Part shown: one piece after another, positions 24,687-33,545 of the stretch
Position numbering within the stretch: position 1 is the stretch's first letter
Layout: each line of letters opens with the position of its first letter
Assembly (NCBI RefSeq): GCF_009932435.1
Contig: NZ_BJOU01000008.1
Span: forward strand, 43,575-107,574
Direction: 5' to 3'
Length of the DNA: 64,000 bases
DNA from: Gordonia crocea
GTDB taxonomy: Bacteria > Actinomycetota > Actinomycetes > Mycobacteriales > Mycobacteriaceae
Made by a program: the position numbers and the translations under genes
Notes under the pieces: generated by a model
What the model was told of the DNA's origin: nothing
Databases searched by the model: none
What the model saw: only the letters and a program-made list of their open reading frames with translations

Positions 24687-25640
24687 TCAGATTGTGAGTG
24701 CCTCCTCCGGATTGAGGGCGGCGATTCGATCGTAGTGGAGTTGCTCAGCATGGTCGGGGGTCAGGTCGTGGCAGTAGCTGTGCGGCCGGACGCGGTTGTA
24801 GAACGCGACCCATTCGGCGGTGGCCAGTGACAGCTCGGCGGCCCCGGGAAATCGGGGTCCGTAATCGACGAGTTCGCTTTTGTAGTCGGCGTTGACCGAC
24901 TCGGCCAACGCGTTGTCGTAGCTGTCGCCGACGCTCCCGACCGACGGGGTGATCCCGGCCTCGGCCAGCCGATGCCCGAACGCGAGCGCGGTGTACTGCG
25001 ACCCGGCATCGCTGTGATGGACCAGGTCACTCAAATCGGTGATGCCGGCTCGATTTCGGTGCTCGATAGCGCTGTTGATCGCGTCGGTGACCAGGTCGAC
25101 CGTCATCTGCGTCGCAACCTTCCAGCCGACGATCTTGCGGGCGAACACGTCGATGACGAACGCGGTGTACGCCCATCCCGCGACGGTGCGGCAGTAGGTG
25201 AAGTCAGCAACCCAGAGCCGGTTCGGGGCAGGGGCGGTGAAGCGCCGGTCGACCAGATCGGCTGGGCGCTCATCGGCCGGGTTCGCCGTCGTGGTGCGCG
25301 GGGACTTCTTCTTCGACGCACCCCGCCAACCCATCTCGGCCATGACACGCTCGACAGTGCAGCGGGCAACATCAATCCCGTTGCTGCGCAACATGATCCA
25401 CATCTTGCGTGACCCGAGAACCCGAGTCAGCGGCTGATCGCGGCGCATGATCCAGATCGCGTCGATCACGCGTGCGTCGGCCAGCATCCGTGCACTGGGC
25501 CCACGGTGGCGGTGCTCGTAATACGTGGACGGGGCGATGGGCACACCGTGCTCAGACAGCACGCGGCACATCGAATCGACTCCCCAGAGCAGACCATCGG
25601 CGCCCACCCGGTGACCCTGGTGAGCGCCGATGAACTCCAC
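24687..25640 (-). CDS. IS3-family transposase OrfB (DDE integrase domain), copy 1
   Basis: 317-aa catalytic part of the transposase with an rve integrase core. The DDE triad is complete: Asp146 (RLWVADFTY), Asp211 (HHSDAGSQY) and Glu247 (NALAESVNADYK), with 35 residues between the last two. It begins at GTG, 2 nt after the orfA stop and in the -1 frame; the -1 frame stays open upstream, so an OrfAB fusion by programmed frameshift (possibly near the GCTTTCTTC stretch) is likely. Intact, therefore probably active. Confidence 0.95.
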   Translation of the reverse strand: MEFIGAHQGHRVGADGLLWGVDSMCRVLSEHGVPIAPSTYYEHRHRGPSARMLADARVIDAIWIMRRDQPLTRVLGSRKMWIMLRSNGIDVARCTVERVMAEMGWRGASKKKSPRTTTANPADERPADLVDRRFTAPAPNRLWVADFTYCRTVAGWAYTAFVIDVFARKIVGWKVATQMTVDLVTDAINSAIEHRNRAGITDLSDLVHHSDAGSQYTALAFGHRLAEAGITPSVGSVGDSYDNALAESVNADYKSELVDYGPRFPGAAELSLATAEWVAFYNRVRPHSYCHDLTPDHAEQLHYDRIAALNPEEALTI

Positions 25641-25642
25641 GA

Positions 25643-25969
25643 TCAGCGGTGTGGCCGGTCGATCTCGGCCGCGAAGAAAGCCGACGCCGCCTTCAAAATC
25701 CCGTTGGCCCGTTTAAGCTCGGCGACCTCCCGCCGTAGCCGGCGCACCTCCTCACCCTCGGCCGCGGCCTGCCCGACCCCAGCAGCCGCCTCGGGCACAC
25801 TGCGCACCCATTTGCGCACCGTCTCCGCCGAACCGATACCAAGCAGATCAGCGGTCTTGCCCATCGCCGCCCACTCCGTCGACCCCTGAGCCACCAACTG
25901 GGCCACCATGTCCACCGCGTCCCGCTTCAATTGCACCGGATACCGCTTCGTTCCTGCCATAAGACCCAT
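25643..25969 (-). CDS. IS3-family transposase OrfA (helix-turn-helix), copy 1
   Basis: 108-aa DNA-binding subunit: N-terminal helix-turn-helix of the transposase_8 type (KRDAVDMVAQLV ... GSAETVRKWVR), followed by a leucine-zipper-like coiled coil (GEEVRRLRREVAELKRANGILKAA). A second ATG four codons in (MAGTKRY) is an equally good start. It ends 2 nt before orfB. Identical to the copy at 45080-45406. Confidence 0.95.
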   Translation of the reverse strand: MGLMAGTKRYPVQLKRDAVDMVAQLVAQGSTEWAAMGKTADLLGIGSAETVRKWVRSVPEAAAGVGQAAAEGEEVRRLRREVAELKRANGILKAASAFFAAEIDRPHR

Positions 25970-26011
25970 CTTCCCGTGAGACGAACCCTCCGGAAACCCC
26001 GGGACGGATCA

Positions 26012-26356
26012 GCCCTCGATCTCGATGTAATCGGACTCCGCCACCATGTAGCGCCGCGTCGTCCGTCCTTCGCCGTGCTTGCTGGATCCCGAAATCGGAT
26101 GCAGCAGTTCGATTGTGAAGTCGGGGTCGAACCATTTGTTGCCGTGGAGGACCGATGCCGCTATTCCCGCGACGATGGGCGCACCGTCGGCGTTGGACGC
26201 GGTGGCGAGGATCCTGTCCCTCGCGGTCAAGAGCCGTTGCCGACCAACCTGTGTGGTTCCGTCGACCACGCGATGCTCGGCGAGATCTTCCATCGATATC
26301 CGTGCGACCGCATGGCGAAACCGTTCGATCCTGGCGTCCTCGTCGTATCTGCTCAT
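26012..26356 (-). pseudogene. DUF559 gene, 5' part, separated by IS insertion
   Basis: N-terminal 115 codons (start ATG 26356, MSRYDEDARIERF) of the gene continued at 24129-24659. It shows the AbiEi-like N-terminal segment with AGIAASVLHG, ending in ESDYIEIEG at the IS boundary. Joining this end to the 3' part after removing the IS and one GCC gives IEIEG-VRVTSPVRTAF with the frame intact, a 290-aa protein. The insertion therefore looks recent. Codon use is like the neighbours. Confidence 0.88.
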
Positions 26357-26399
26357 GCTCCTTAGACGCGCGGCGACGGCGAATGGATCCCTAGCCCGG

Positions 26400-26540
26400 T
26401 GTTCCAGTCGACGAGATCTAGGGCCCACTCGACGAGGATCAGGGCCCACTCGACGAGATCGAGGGCCCACTCGACGAGATCGAGGGCCCACTCGACGAGA
26501 TCGAGGGCCCACTCGACGGAAAGGAGGGCCCAGTCGGCGG
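26400..26540 (-). repeat. 21-bp tandem-repeat array B (6 units plus a decayed seventh)
   Basis: GGGCCC cores begin at 26421, 26442, 26463, 26484, 26505 and 26526, exactly 21 bp apart. A seventh unit at 26400-26420 keeps CCAGTCGACGAG but has lost its core. In minus polarity the array starts 2 nt after the yrbEA stop (26541) as CCGCCGACTGGGCCCTC and then changes to GTCGAGTGGGCCCTC units with GATCTC spacers. It lies between the end of mce operon 2 and the start of the DUF559 gene on the same strand. Confidence 0.95.
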
Positions 26541-27389
26541 TTAGCCCAACTGCAACGGAAAGAAGACCGTGTAGATCAGCGTGATGACCATGTTCACGAC
26601 GATGATCGCGACGGTGGAGATGACGACGGTCGCGTTCACACCGTCGGCGACACCCTTCGGACCACCCTTCGCCTCCAGCCCGCGCTGACAACCGATGACG
26701 GCAATCATGAAGCCGAAGACGACCGCTTTCAGCATCGCCAACCCGACGTCGCGCACGGACGCAAAAGCCCCAAAGGACTGCCAGTAACTCCCCGCGCCGA
26801 CGTCCTGTCCCAACACCGCGACGTAGTAGGCCGCGACCACGCCCACCAGGATGATGAACAGCGCCAACAGCGGCGCCACCAGCACCGAGGCGATGATGCG
26901 CGGAACCACCAGGCGCTGAACGGGATCCACTCCCATCGTGCGCATCGCGTCGATCTCCTCGCGGACGTTGCGGGCACCGAGATCGGCTGCGATCGCCGAC
27001 GCCCCGGCGCCACCCAACAACATTCCCGACGCCAGCGGCGCCGCCTGCTGGATGACTGCGAAACCACTGCCGGCACCCAAGAGTGATTGCGCGCCAAGCT
27101 GATTGATGACGTTGCCGATCTGGATGGTCACGATGACACCGAACGGGATCGCCATCAGGAACGCCGGCAACGCGGTGACACTCACCAGGTACCAGGCTTG
27201 GATCAGCGTCTCTTTGACCTTGAGCTGCCACCGCCCGATGTCCAGCAACATCTGCGCGACGCCCTGCACCCCCAGCTGGAACGTCCGCCCCAACGTCCGC
27301 AACGGCCCGAAGGCGTTGTCGCGGATGTTGTCCCCCAGCACCGACGCGGCGCTGGGACCGGTCTGGGGCTCGACGGTCGAGGCGGTCAT
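26541..27389 (-). CDS. yrbEA: MlaE-family permease YrbEA, at the end of mce operon 2
   Basis: 282-aa A-type permease subunit from ATG 27389 (MTASTVEP). The A-type motifs are AKGGPKGVADGVNATVVIS near the C-terminus and the coupling loop NVREEIDAMRTMGVDPVQ. It begins 4 nt after the stop of the mam gene, so it belongs to the operon. In canonical mce operons yrbEA is the first gene; here it is the last, after mceF and mam. An upstream in-frame extension overlaps the repetitive end of mam and is rejected. Array B follows its stop. Confidence 0.93.
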   Translation of the reverse strand: MTASTVEPQTGPSAASVLGDNIRDNAFGPLRTLGRTFQLGVQGVAQMLLDIGRWQLKVKETLIQAWYLVSVTALPAFLMAIPFGVIVTIQIGNVINQLGAQSLLGAGSGFAVIQQAAPLASGMLLGGAGASAIAADLGARNVREEIDAMRTMGVDPVQRLVVPRIIASVLVAPLLALFIILVGVVAAYYVAVLGQDVGAGSYWQSFGAFASVRDVGLAMLKAVVFGFMIAVIGCQRGLEAKGGPKGVADGVNATVVISTVAIIVVNMVITLIYTVFFPLQLG

Positions 27390-27393
27390 CTGA

Positions 27394-28275
27394 TCATCCC
27401 CCCGGGGCCGGAACCGGAGCGGGGGCCGGCTGACCCGGCTGACCCGGCTGACCCGGCTGGCCCGCTTGGCCCGGCATCCCCGGCAGTCTCGGAGCGCCGC
27501 CGGGCACGGCCTGGTCGCCGACCGCGGTGATCTGCCAGTCGGCGGCCTTGTTGAGCGTGAGCACGTAGGCCGCCAGCGACGTCGCACCGTTGGGTGTTTG
27601 CAGGCTCGTCGTGTTCACCTCGACGACGGCGGTGACGCGGAAGATGTCACCGGCCACACTCGTCGTCGTCGCCGACACCAGCGTCGCCGTCGTACTCATC
27701 CGCACCGGCGTCAGGATCTGCGACATCGCCGGCACGGCCACCTCGAACTGCTTGGCCAACTCCGGCGAGACCCCCTTCTTCAGGTTCGCCGCCCACGGGG
27801 TGAGGTCCTTGTAGTCCAGCGTCGCCGCCTTCACCGCGTAGTCGGAGGCGACCTGCTCGGCCTTGGCCGCATTGGCTTTCTCCGCGCGCAGGTCGTTGAG
27901 TTGATGACGCACGCGCAGGTTGTCGACGACACCGAACAGCAATCCCGCCCCGACGAGCAGACCGACCACCGCCAAGACCAGGGTTCGCACCGACAGGGTG
28001 ATCTGCTTGGCGCCTCCGCTCGCGGCGGCGGCCTTCACCGGCCGCGCCGACGAGGACCGCTCACCGGGCTCCTCCCCCGCGTCGTCGTCTGCTTCGGAGG
28101 CATCGTCGACGAGGGTGCGCGCGGGCCGCTTCCGCGCCTTCACCACGACCTCGTCACCACCGTCGACGTCGCCACTGTCAATGTCAGCGGCATCAACGTC
28201 ATCGGCATCGACATCTGCCTCAAGGGCATCGGCGTCGGCGGTGGTCGGGTCTTCTTCGGTACTCATCTTGGGCAC
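27394..28275 (-). CDS. Mce-associated membrane protein, operon 2
   Basis: Predicted 293-aa Mam protein. GTG 28275 is chosen because GAAAGGA lies five nt upstream; ATG 28266 is an alternative. The N-terminal ~75 residues are acidic and repetitive (ADALEADVDADDVDAADIDSGDVDG), one transmembrane helix lies around 105-130, then a coiled stretch (LRAEKANAAKAEQVASDYA) and an extracytoplasmic Mam domain. The C-terminus is a Gly-Gln-Pro repeat encoded by 9-bp tandem repeats near 27430-27475, probably prone to length change. Confidence 0.82.
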   Translation of the reverse strand: MPKMSTEEDPTTADADALEADVDADDVDAADIDSGDVDGGDEVVVKARKRPARTLVDDASEADDDAGEEPGERSSSARPVKAAAASGGAKQITLSVRTLVLAVVGLLVGAGLLFGVVDNLRVRHQLNDLRAEKANAAKAEQVASDYAVKAATLDYKDLTPWAANLKKGVSPELAKQFEVAVPAMSQILTPVRMSTTATLVSATTTSVAGDIFRVTAVVEVNTTSLQTPNGATSLAAYVLTLNKAADWQITAVGDQAVPGGAPRLPGMPGQAGQPGQPGQPGQPAPAPVPAPGG

Positions 28276-28315
28276 GGAAATCCTTTCAAGAACGTGGGAC
28301 AAGTGGCGTCGGGAA

Positions 28316-29308
28316 TCACTTCACCGGGGTCACCACCACTCGCATGCCGTTGCCGGCGCCGAACAGTTGCAGCGCGTCGGAGAGAAACTCGCTGAGGTTG
28401 ATCTGCGGGATCGTCTGGTTGAGCGCGGTGATGACCGGCATGATCGGGCCGAGGGCGTCCATCGTCGGCGGCAAGATCTTTTCCAGGTAGACGGTGAGGC
28501 GCTGCAGGAACGGGTCGACGACGCCGCTCAGGTTTTCATACAGGTGCCCCTGGTTGACCAACACGCCCGCACCGTGCAAGACGTAGGTGTAGTTGCCGAA
28601 GATCTTCGACCAGGACTCGAGGAACTTCGGCACCGAACCGACCGCCCACACCAGGTTCTGGTTGTAGCGCTGGGTGGCCTCGAACATCGCGCGGATCTGC
28701 GGGGTCCGCGACGCGAGGATGCCCGCGATCAACCGGGTGCCGTCGCTGATCCGACCGGCCGCCTCGTCGGTGCCCTCGAGGGCGATCCACGCTGTACGCA
28801 GCACCTTCGCGAGCGGATCGACGGCGACGACGGCCATCATGTTCTGCATCTGGTCGAAGATGCCGGGGATCGATTCGGGTTCGGCGATGTTGCGAACGGC
28901 GACGACATCGCCGTCGCGCAGGTACGGCCCGGCGGTTGCGGTCGGGGTGAAGTTGAGGAACGGCTCGCCGAGGGCCGACTGCATCCCGATCTGCAGCGGG
29001 GTGTTTACCGGGATCTTGAGGTCGGCGGGATAGGTCAACCGGACCGTCGCGCCGTCGGGCGTGAGCTCGACCTGCGACACCCTGCCGACGCGCACGCCGC
29101 TGACGAAAACGCCGGTGCCGTCGAGGATCAGGTTGGTGTCGCGCACGGCCATCGATACCGTCGACGTCTTTTCCAACGGATTCCACCGGTACACCGCCAC
29201 CGCCAGGTACACCGCACACACCGAGACCACCGTCACGAAGACGACGACGTTGAAGATCAGTTCCCGGGTAACCGGGCTCAGCCCCAGAAACCGTCGTGGA
29301 TGGGTCAT
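28316..29308 (-). CDS. mceF: MceF-family substrate-binding protein, operon 2
   Basis: 330-aa Mce protein, sixth of operon 2. Anchor helix about residues 20-42, MCE domain about 50-125 (GVRVGRVSQVELTPDGATVRL, GEPFLNFTPTATAG), then a helical region to the end. It is shorter than the operon 1 homologue and lacks the C-terminal Cys domain. ATG 29308 overlaps the mceE stop (ATGA). Confidence 0.9.
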   Translation of the reverse strand: MTHPRRFLGLSPVTRELIFNVVVFVTVVSVCAVYLAVAVYRWNPLEKTSTVSMAVRDTNLILDGTGVFVSGVRVGRVSQVELTPDGATVRLTYPADLKIPVNTPLQIGMQSALGEPFLNFTPTATAGPYLRDGDVVAVRNIAEPESIPGIFDQMQNMMAVVAVDPLAKVLRTAWIALEGTDEAAGRISDGTRLIAGILASRTPQIRAMFEATQRYNQNLVWAVGSVPKFLESWSKIFGNYTYVLHGAGVLVNQGHLYENLSGVVDPFLQRLTVYLEKILPPTMDALGPIMPVITALNQTIPQINLSEFLSDALQLFGAGNGMRVVVTPVK

Positions 29309-30354
29309 TTCGCCAGTCCCATCATCCGGAGTTGCCGCAGCATGAGATCGGCCAGCTGCTTGTTCGACACGTCGTTCTCAATCGCGATCCGGTTCACGTC
29401 GACGGCGGGACCGGCTTTGAGGAACGGGACGATGCGGTCGGTGAGGATGTTCAGCATCGCTTGCGGGTTCGACGCCTGACCGAAGTAGTTCGGCCAGCCC
29501 GGGATCAACAACGGCTTGACGACCTTCTCCAAGAGTTGGGCGAGCGCGGTGAACACCGGGACCGCCGGCAGCGCCGGGATGAGCGCCCCTTGCAGCCGGG
29601 CCAACAGGTCGACGATCTGCGCGGCGATGGTGGCCGAGTCGAGGAACTGCGATCCCTCGTCGCTGAAGACGAAGCGTAGTTGGTCTTCCATCTTCGCCAG
29701 TTGCTGCCCGATGTCACTGACCGAGGCGAGCATCGTGTTGAGGTTCTGCGTCTGCGCCGACAGCGCGTTCAGCGTCCCGACCAGCGCCCGACTCGCCCGG
29801 CGGGTCTCCTCGGGATCCTTGGGGAACTGTTTGGTGAGCCGGTCGAAGGTGTTGCCCAGTTGGGGCAGGCTCCCGCTCCCCACGAAATTCGCCAGACTGT
29901 TGAGCAGTCCTTCGATCTGCACCGGGGCCTTGACATGGTCGCGGCCCAGCGTGCCGCCGTGTTCGATGGGCGTGGAATACGCGTCGGGCGGGTTGGTGAT
30001 GGCGACGTAGGTGTCGCCGAGCATCGTGTCCTGCCGGAGCTCGACTGTCGCATTGCGGCCGACGACCGTCGACGGTTCCAGCCGAAGCGTCACCTTCGCA
30101 ACTTCGGGAGCGGGCGCGATCTCCGACACGATGCCGGCCCGCAGGCCGTTGACGGTGACCTTCGACTCCGTCGGCAGGTTCATCACCGTGCCGAACTCGA
30201 CGTGCAGCGGCCACGAGTCACCGCTGGCGCCGGGCGCGGGCAGCTTCTCGACGGAGAACGTGGCGCAACCGGTGCTGAGGGCCGCGACCAGGCCCACCGC
30301 CGCGACGGCCCGCACGACCCGGTTCCAGCGATTGCGCACAGTCATGACAGTCAT
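29305..30354 (-). CDS. mceE: MceE-family lipoprotein, operon 2
   Basis: 349-aa lipoprotein member. ATG 30354 forms an ATGA overlap with mceD; a second ATG lies three codons later. The signal peptide RVVRAVAAVGLVAALSTGC places the lipidated Cys at residue 30. MCE domain about 50-125 (GLRAGIVSEIAPAPEVAKVTLRL, GDTYVAITNP) and a helical tunnel region follow. A much longer open frame upstream runs inside mceD and is rejected because it would hide the lipobox. Confidence 0.92.
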   Translation of the reverse strand: MTVMTVRNRWNRVVRAVAAVGLVAALSTGCATFSVEKLPAPGASGDSWPLHVEFGTVMNLPTESKVTVNGLRAGIVSEIAPAPEVAKVTLRLEPSTVVGRNATVELRQDTMLGDTYVAITNPPDAYSTPIEHGGTLGRDHVKAPVQIEGLLNSLANFVGSGSLPQLGNTFDRLTKQFPKDPEETRRASRALVGTLNALSAQTQNLNTMLASVSDIGQQLAKMEDQLRFVFSDEGSQFLDSATIAAQIVDLLARLQGALIPALPAVPVFTALAQLLEKVVKPLLIPGWPNYFGQASNPQAMLNILTDRIVPFLKAGPAVDVNRIAIENDVSNKQLADLMLRQLRMMGLAK

Positions 30355-31475
30355 GGCCGACCAGCCCCCGTCATCAACATGAGCGCCCGCAGCGCGTCGA
30401 GCTCCATCGCGTCGGGGCCCACCACCCGGCACTGGCCGGGGAGGAAGCGGTTCACGTTGGCGCAGGTCAGTTTCGGGTTCTTCGCCGGGACCCGGGTCCG
30501 CGGCGGCCGGTAGTCGATCCGCAGACCCAACGTCTTCTGGTCGAAGGCGACGTGGAAGGCGCGGATGAACACCGGCACGATGCCCAGCAGGTCGCCCCAG
30601 TTGCGGAAGCCGGCACCGATGATCCGGGTGATCGGCAGGATCACGTCGAGGGCGGGCCAGGCGAAGTGTTGGTAGCGCTTGATGAGGTCGGAGGCGATGT
30701 TCAACGTCTCCGGCAGCGAGTACGCGATCCGCTTCAGCTCGACGAGGACAGGGACCGCGATCGGGTCGGTGACCCGGTTGATCCCGTCGACGAACTGCTT
30801 GAGGATCCCCCAGTTGTCGGCGAGACCGACGGTCATCGCACTGGTGTTGTCCAGCGCGGTCGCCATGTCTCCCAGTGCCCCGACCATCGGCGTCCGGGCC
30901 GGTACCGCCAGTTGCTTGATCAGACCGTTGATGATGGGGCCGACTCCGTCGAGTTGGCCGGCGATCGACGAGATGCTCCGCATGACCTGCGCGGTCTGCT
31001 CCGGTCCGCCCTCGACGGTGAGCTGGCGGGCCAGTCGGTTGACGCTCTGCAGGGTCTCGCTGATGGTGGCCGGCGTCGCGGTCTGCGTCCGAGGGATGCA
31101 CGTTCCCGCAGCGAGTTTGCGGCCGCCGCGGTAGTCGCCGAGGAGCGCCAACTGGCGGACCGCGATGATCGACGGGGCCACGCTGGTCGCGTGCACGTCG
31201 GGTGGGAGCTCCTGGTCGGCCTTGATGGCGAAGGTGACCTTCGCGGTCCCGCCGACCGCCTCGACCTTCGACACCGTGCCGATCTGCACGCCGCGCCGGG
31301 TGACGGCGTTACCGGCGAAAATGCCCACCCCGTCGTCGAGCTCGGCGCAGTAGCTCACCGTGCGGTTGGTGATCCGCTTGAACCCCAGGTACCCGAGGCC
31401 GACGGCGACCACGGCCACAAGGACCAGCCCCGACATCAGCCACTTTGAGGCGGCGATCCGCTTGATCATCAGCAC
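30351..31475 (-). CDS. mceD: MceD-family substrate-binding protein, operon 2
   Basis: 374-aa Mce protein starting at GTG 31475, which overlaps the end of mceC by 7 nt. Anchor about 12-32, MCE domain about 38-115 with GVQIGTVSKVEAVGGTAKVTF and the Mce-typical SVAPSIIAVRQLALLGDYRGG. A Cys occurs in the MCE region (SYCAEL) and two near the C-terminus (TCANVNRFLPGQCRV). Helical tunnel region about 130-300. Confidence 0.92.
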   Translation of the reverse strand: MLMIKRIAASKWLMSGLVLVAVVAVGLGYLGFKRITNRTVSYCAELDDGVGIFAGNAVTRRGVQIGTVSKVEAVGGTAKVTFAIKADQELPPDVHATSVAPSIIAVRQLALLGDYRGGRKLAAGTCIPRTQTATPATISETLQSVNRLARQLTVEGGPEQTAQVMRSISSIAGQLDGVGPIINGLIKQLAVPARTPMVGALGDMATALDNTSAMTVGLADNWGILKQFVDGINRVTDPIAVPVLVELKRIAYSLPETLNIASDLIKRYQHFAWPALDVILPITRIIGAGFRNWGDLLGIVPVFIRAFHVAFDQKTLGLRIDYRPPRTRVPAKNPKLTCANVNRFLPGQCRVVGPDAMELDALRALMLMTGAGRP

Positions 31476-32530
31476 GTCACCCCCGGGACCGGGATGCAGT
31501 AGTCGGTGGACAGCACCAGGTTCGAGTGGTCGATCTGGATGGACCCGTCGGGTCCGACCATCCCCTGCAACCGTTTGATGAGGTCGCGCCCCTGCGCGAT
31601 CAACGGTTCGTACCGCGCCAGCAGCGGGCCGTATTGGCGGCCGATCGCGTCGACCTTGCGCACCAGCGGATCGATGGTGGTGTCGTATTCGAGCATGATC
31701 CCCTTGACGCGCTCGAGCATGTCCGCCAGCCGTCGCACCGCATAGGCGAAGCCGGAGCCGTACTGCTCGAACTCGGTGAGGAAGTTCGCGAGGTTGCGGC
31801 TCAGTGCGGTGATGATCTCGCCGTTGAGGTTGATGCCCTTGGTGTACTCGGCGGCCAGCGAGAGCATGGTGCCGAACTCGTCTTGTCGCTTGTTGAGATT
31901 GGTGAGCATCGACGAGAGGATCGTCAGGTTCTTCTTCAGCGCCCCCGGATTCCCGCTCATCCCCTGTTCCACCTGCACCAGCGTCTTGCGCAGCGGCGCG
32001 ACGTCGAGGGCCTCGATCTTCGGCTGTGCCAAGGAGAAGGTCTTGGTCAGCGAATAGGGCACCGACGTGTTGTCCTTGGTGATCGGGTGGTCGCCCAGAC
32101 GCTCGTTGCCTGCCGAGGTGATGTCGAGGAAGTTGCCCCCGACGACGGTGAGCATCTTCGCGTCCACCCGGGACTCGTCGCCGATGAACACTCCCCGGCC
32201 CACCGACATCTCGACGTCGACGTGGTCACCGGCGAGGGTGACCTTCTTGACGGTGCCCACCGGCACCCCGGCGACGCGGACGCTGTCGCCGGCCTTGATC
32301 TGGCCGGCTTCCTCGAACTGCGCGACGAGCCGCGACTGCCCCGGCGTGAACACGTAGATCCCGCCGGCGATGAGCGCCATGACGACGAGCGCGACGGCCG
32401 CGCCGATCCCCCATCCCATCTCCATCCGCTCGCGCTGCGCATTGCTCATCGCGGGGCGGTCGGACAGGCGGCGCAGCAGGGCGCGCGGCGAGTATCGGCT
32501 GGTCGTGCTTTCCGGCGTTACCGTCGACAT
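31469..32530 (-). CDS. mceC: MceC-family substrate-binding protein, operon 2
   Basis: 353-aa Mce protein from ATG 32530 (MSTVTPES). It begins 13 nt inside the end of mceB. A ~40-residue basic cytoplasmic N-terminus precedes the anchor (about 42-65), then the MCE domain (about 68-145; GVPVGTVKKVTLAGDHVDVEM) and helical region. C-terminus ends in a Cys pair (STDYCIPVPGVTC). An in-frame upstream ATG at 32599 falls within mceB and is rejected. Confidence 0.92.
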   Translation of the reverse strand: MSTVTPESTTSRYSPRALLRRLSDRPAMSNAQRERMEMGWGIGAAVALVVMALIAGGIYVFTPGQSRLVAQFEEAGQIKAGDSVRVAGVPVGTVKKVTLAGDHVDVEMSVGRGVFIGDESRVDAKMLTVVGGNFLDITSAGNERLGDHPITKDNTSVPYSLTKTFSLAQPKIEALDVAPLRKTLVQVEQGMSGNPGALKKNLTILSSMLTNLNKRQDEFGTMLSLAAEYTKGINLNGEIITALSRNLANFLTEFEQYGSGFAYAVRRLADMLERVKGIMLEYDTTIDPLVRKVDAIGRQYGPLLARYEPLIAQGRDLIKRLQGMVGPDGSIQIDHSNLVLSTDYCIPVPGVTC

Positions 32531-33545
32531 AGCGTCACCTGCGATCCGCGGAGGAACAGTTTGAGGTTGTCGGGGATGGGCGCGGCCCCTTTCGAGCACT
32601 GCATCGACGCCTTGGTCCCCGTGGGCGGCAGCACCGAGTTGACCGCGGCCAGCAGCCCCGGGGTCAACGCCAGGATCCCGACGACCGCCTCGCCGATCGG
32701 CATGACCTGGCGGACCAGGTCGTTGAACCCCGGGGTGTCGCCCTGCTCGAACCCGGCGGCGGCGATCAGATCGTCGAGGCTGGCGACCACGGCGTAGGTC
32801 TGGTCGGCGAAGTTGCGCAGATCAGCCGATTTCCCGACGAGGATGCGGCCGAAGCGCTGGATGTAGGTGATCATCGGCTCGATGTAGCGCGAGTTGCCGT
32901 GAATCGCGTTCGAGAGGGCGGTCATGTTGTCGACGAGGACGTCGATGACCTGCGATTGGTCGTTGACCAGGCTGAGCACCTTGGTCACCGAGCCGAGGGT
33001 CTCGTTGAACCCCGAGCCGTCCCCTTCGACGATGGCGAGCATGCCCTCGGCGAAGCGGTTGATGTCGTCGGGGTCCATCACCGCGAACACCGGGGCCAGG
33101 CCGTGGAAGACCTGCGTGATGTCGAACGACGGGGTGGTCGAGCCGACGCCGATCGTCGTACCCGGCTTCAGCGGCACGCCGGCGCGCGCCTTCTGCTGCA
33201 GGTCGAGGTAGCGGATCCCGGTGAGGTTGAGGTAGCGGATGGCCAACCGGGTGTCGCCGAAGACCTCTTCGCCACGGGTCAGGCTGAACGTGACCCGCGC
33301 GCTGGTGGCGTCCCCGCCGGGGTCGCGGTGCAGTTCGACGGCGGTGAGACCTTGCCGACGCGGGTGCCGAGCCGGCGCACATCGTTGCCGACCCGCAGCC
33401 CGGAGACGTTGGTGAAGTCGGCGGTGTACTCGGCGTCGGCCTTGGCGACCGGGCGCAGGATCCCGTTGGTGACGAAGATGCCGCCACCGATCGCGATGAT
33501 GGCGAAGATCGTCAGGTAGATGAGTGCGCGTTTGGCGGTGGTCAC
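32518..33545 (-). pseudogene. mceB: MceB-family gene of operon 2 with a 2-bp frameshift
   Basis: The gene starts at GTG 33545 (VTTAKRALIYLTIF), overlapping the mceA stop as GTGA. Frame one runs through the anchor and half of the MCE domain to RLGTRVGKV (residue 66) and then stops soon after. The homologous continuation TAVELHRDPGGDATSARVTF, then YLNLTGIRYLDL and the rest to TLCRR, lies in the frame reached by deleting two bases. A tandem TC (GA on the plus strand, 33346-33349) marks the spot; removing one copy restores a 341-aa protein. It may be a true inactivation, a sequencing error, or recoding. All other genes in the operon are intact, which argues against general decay. Confidence 0.88.

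Larger units (their letters stand above)
24660..26011 (-). mobile_element. IS3-family insertion sequence, copy 1 (1352 bp)
   Basis: Complete element bounded by imperfect inverted repeats beginning TGATCC[G/A]TCCCGG and continuing for 24 bp with two mismatches, with TG...CA ends as usual for IS3. Direct repeats of GCC (24657-24659 and 26012-26014) flank it, a 3-bp duplication typical for the family. It encodes orfA and orfB in the -1 frame relation. Its encoded proteins are identical to those of copy 2 at 45038-46389, which has the same length and the opposite orientation. It interrupts a DUF559 gene. Confidence 0.95.
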
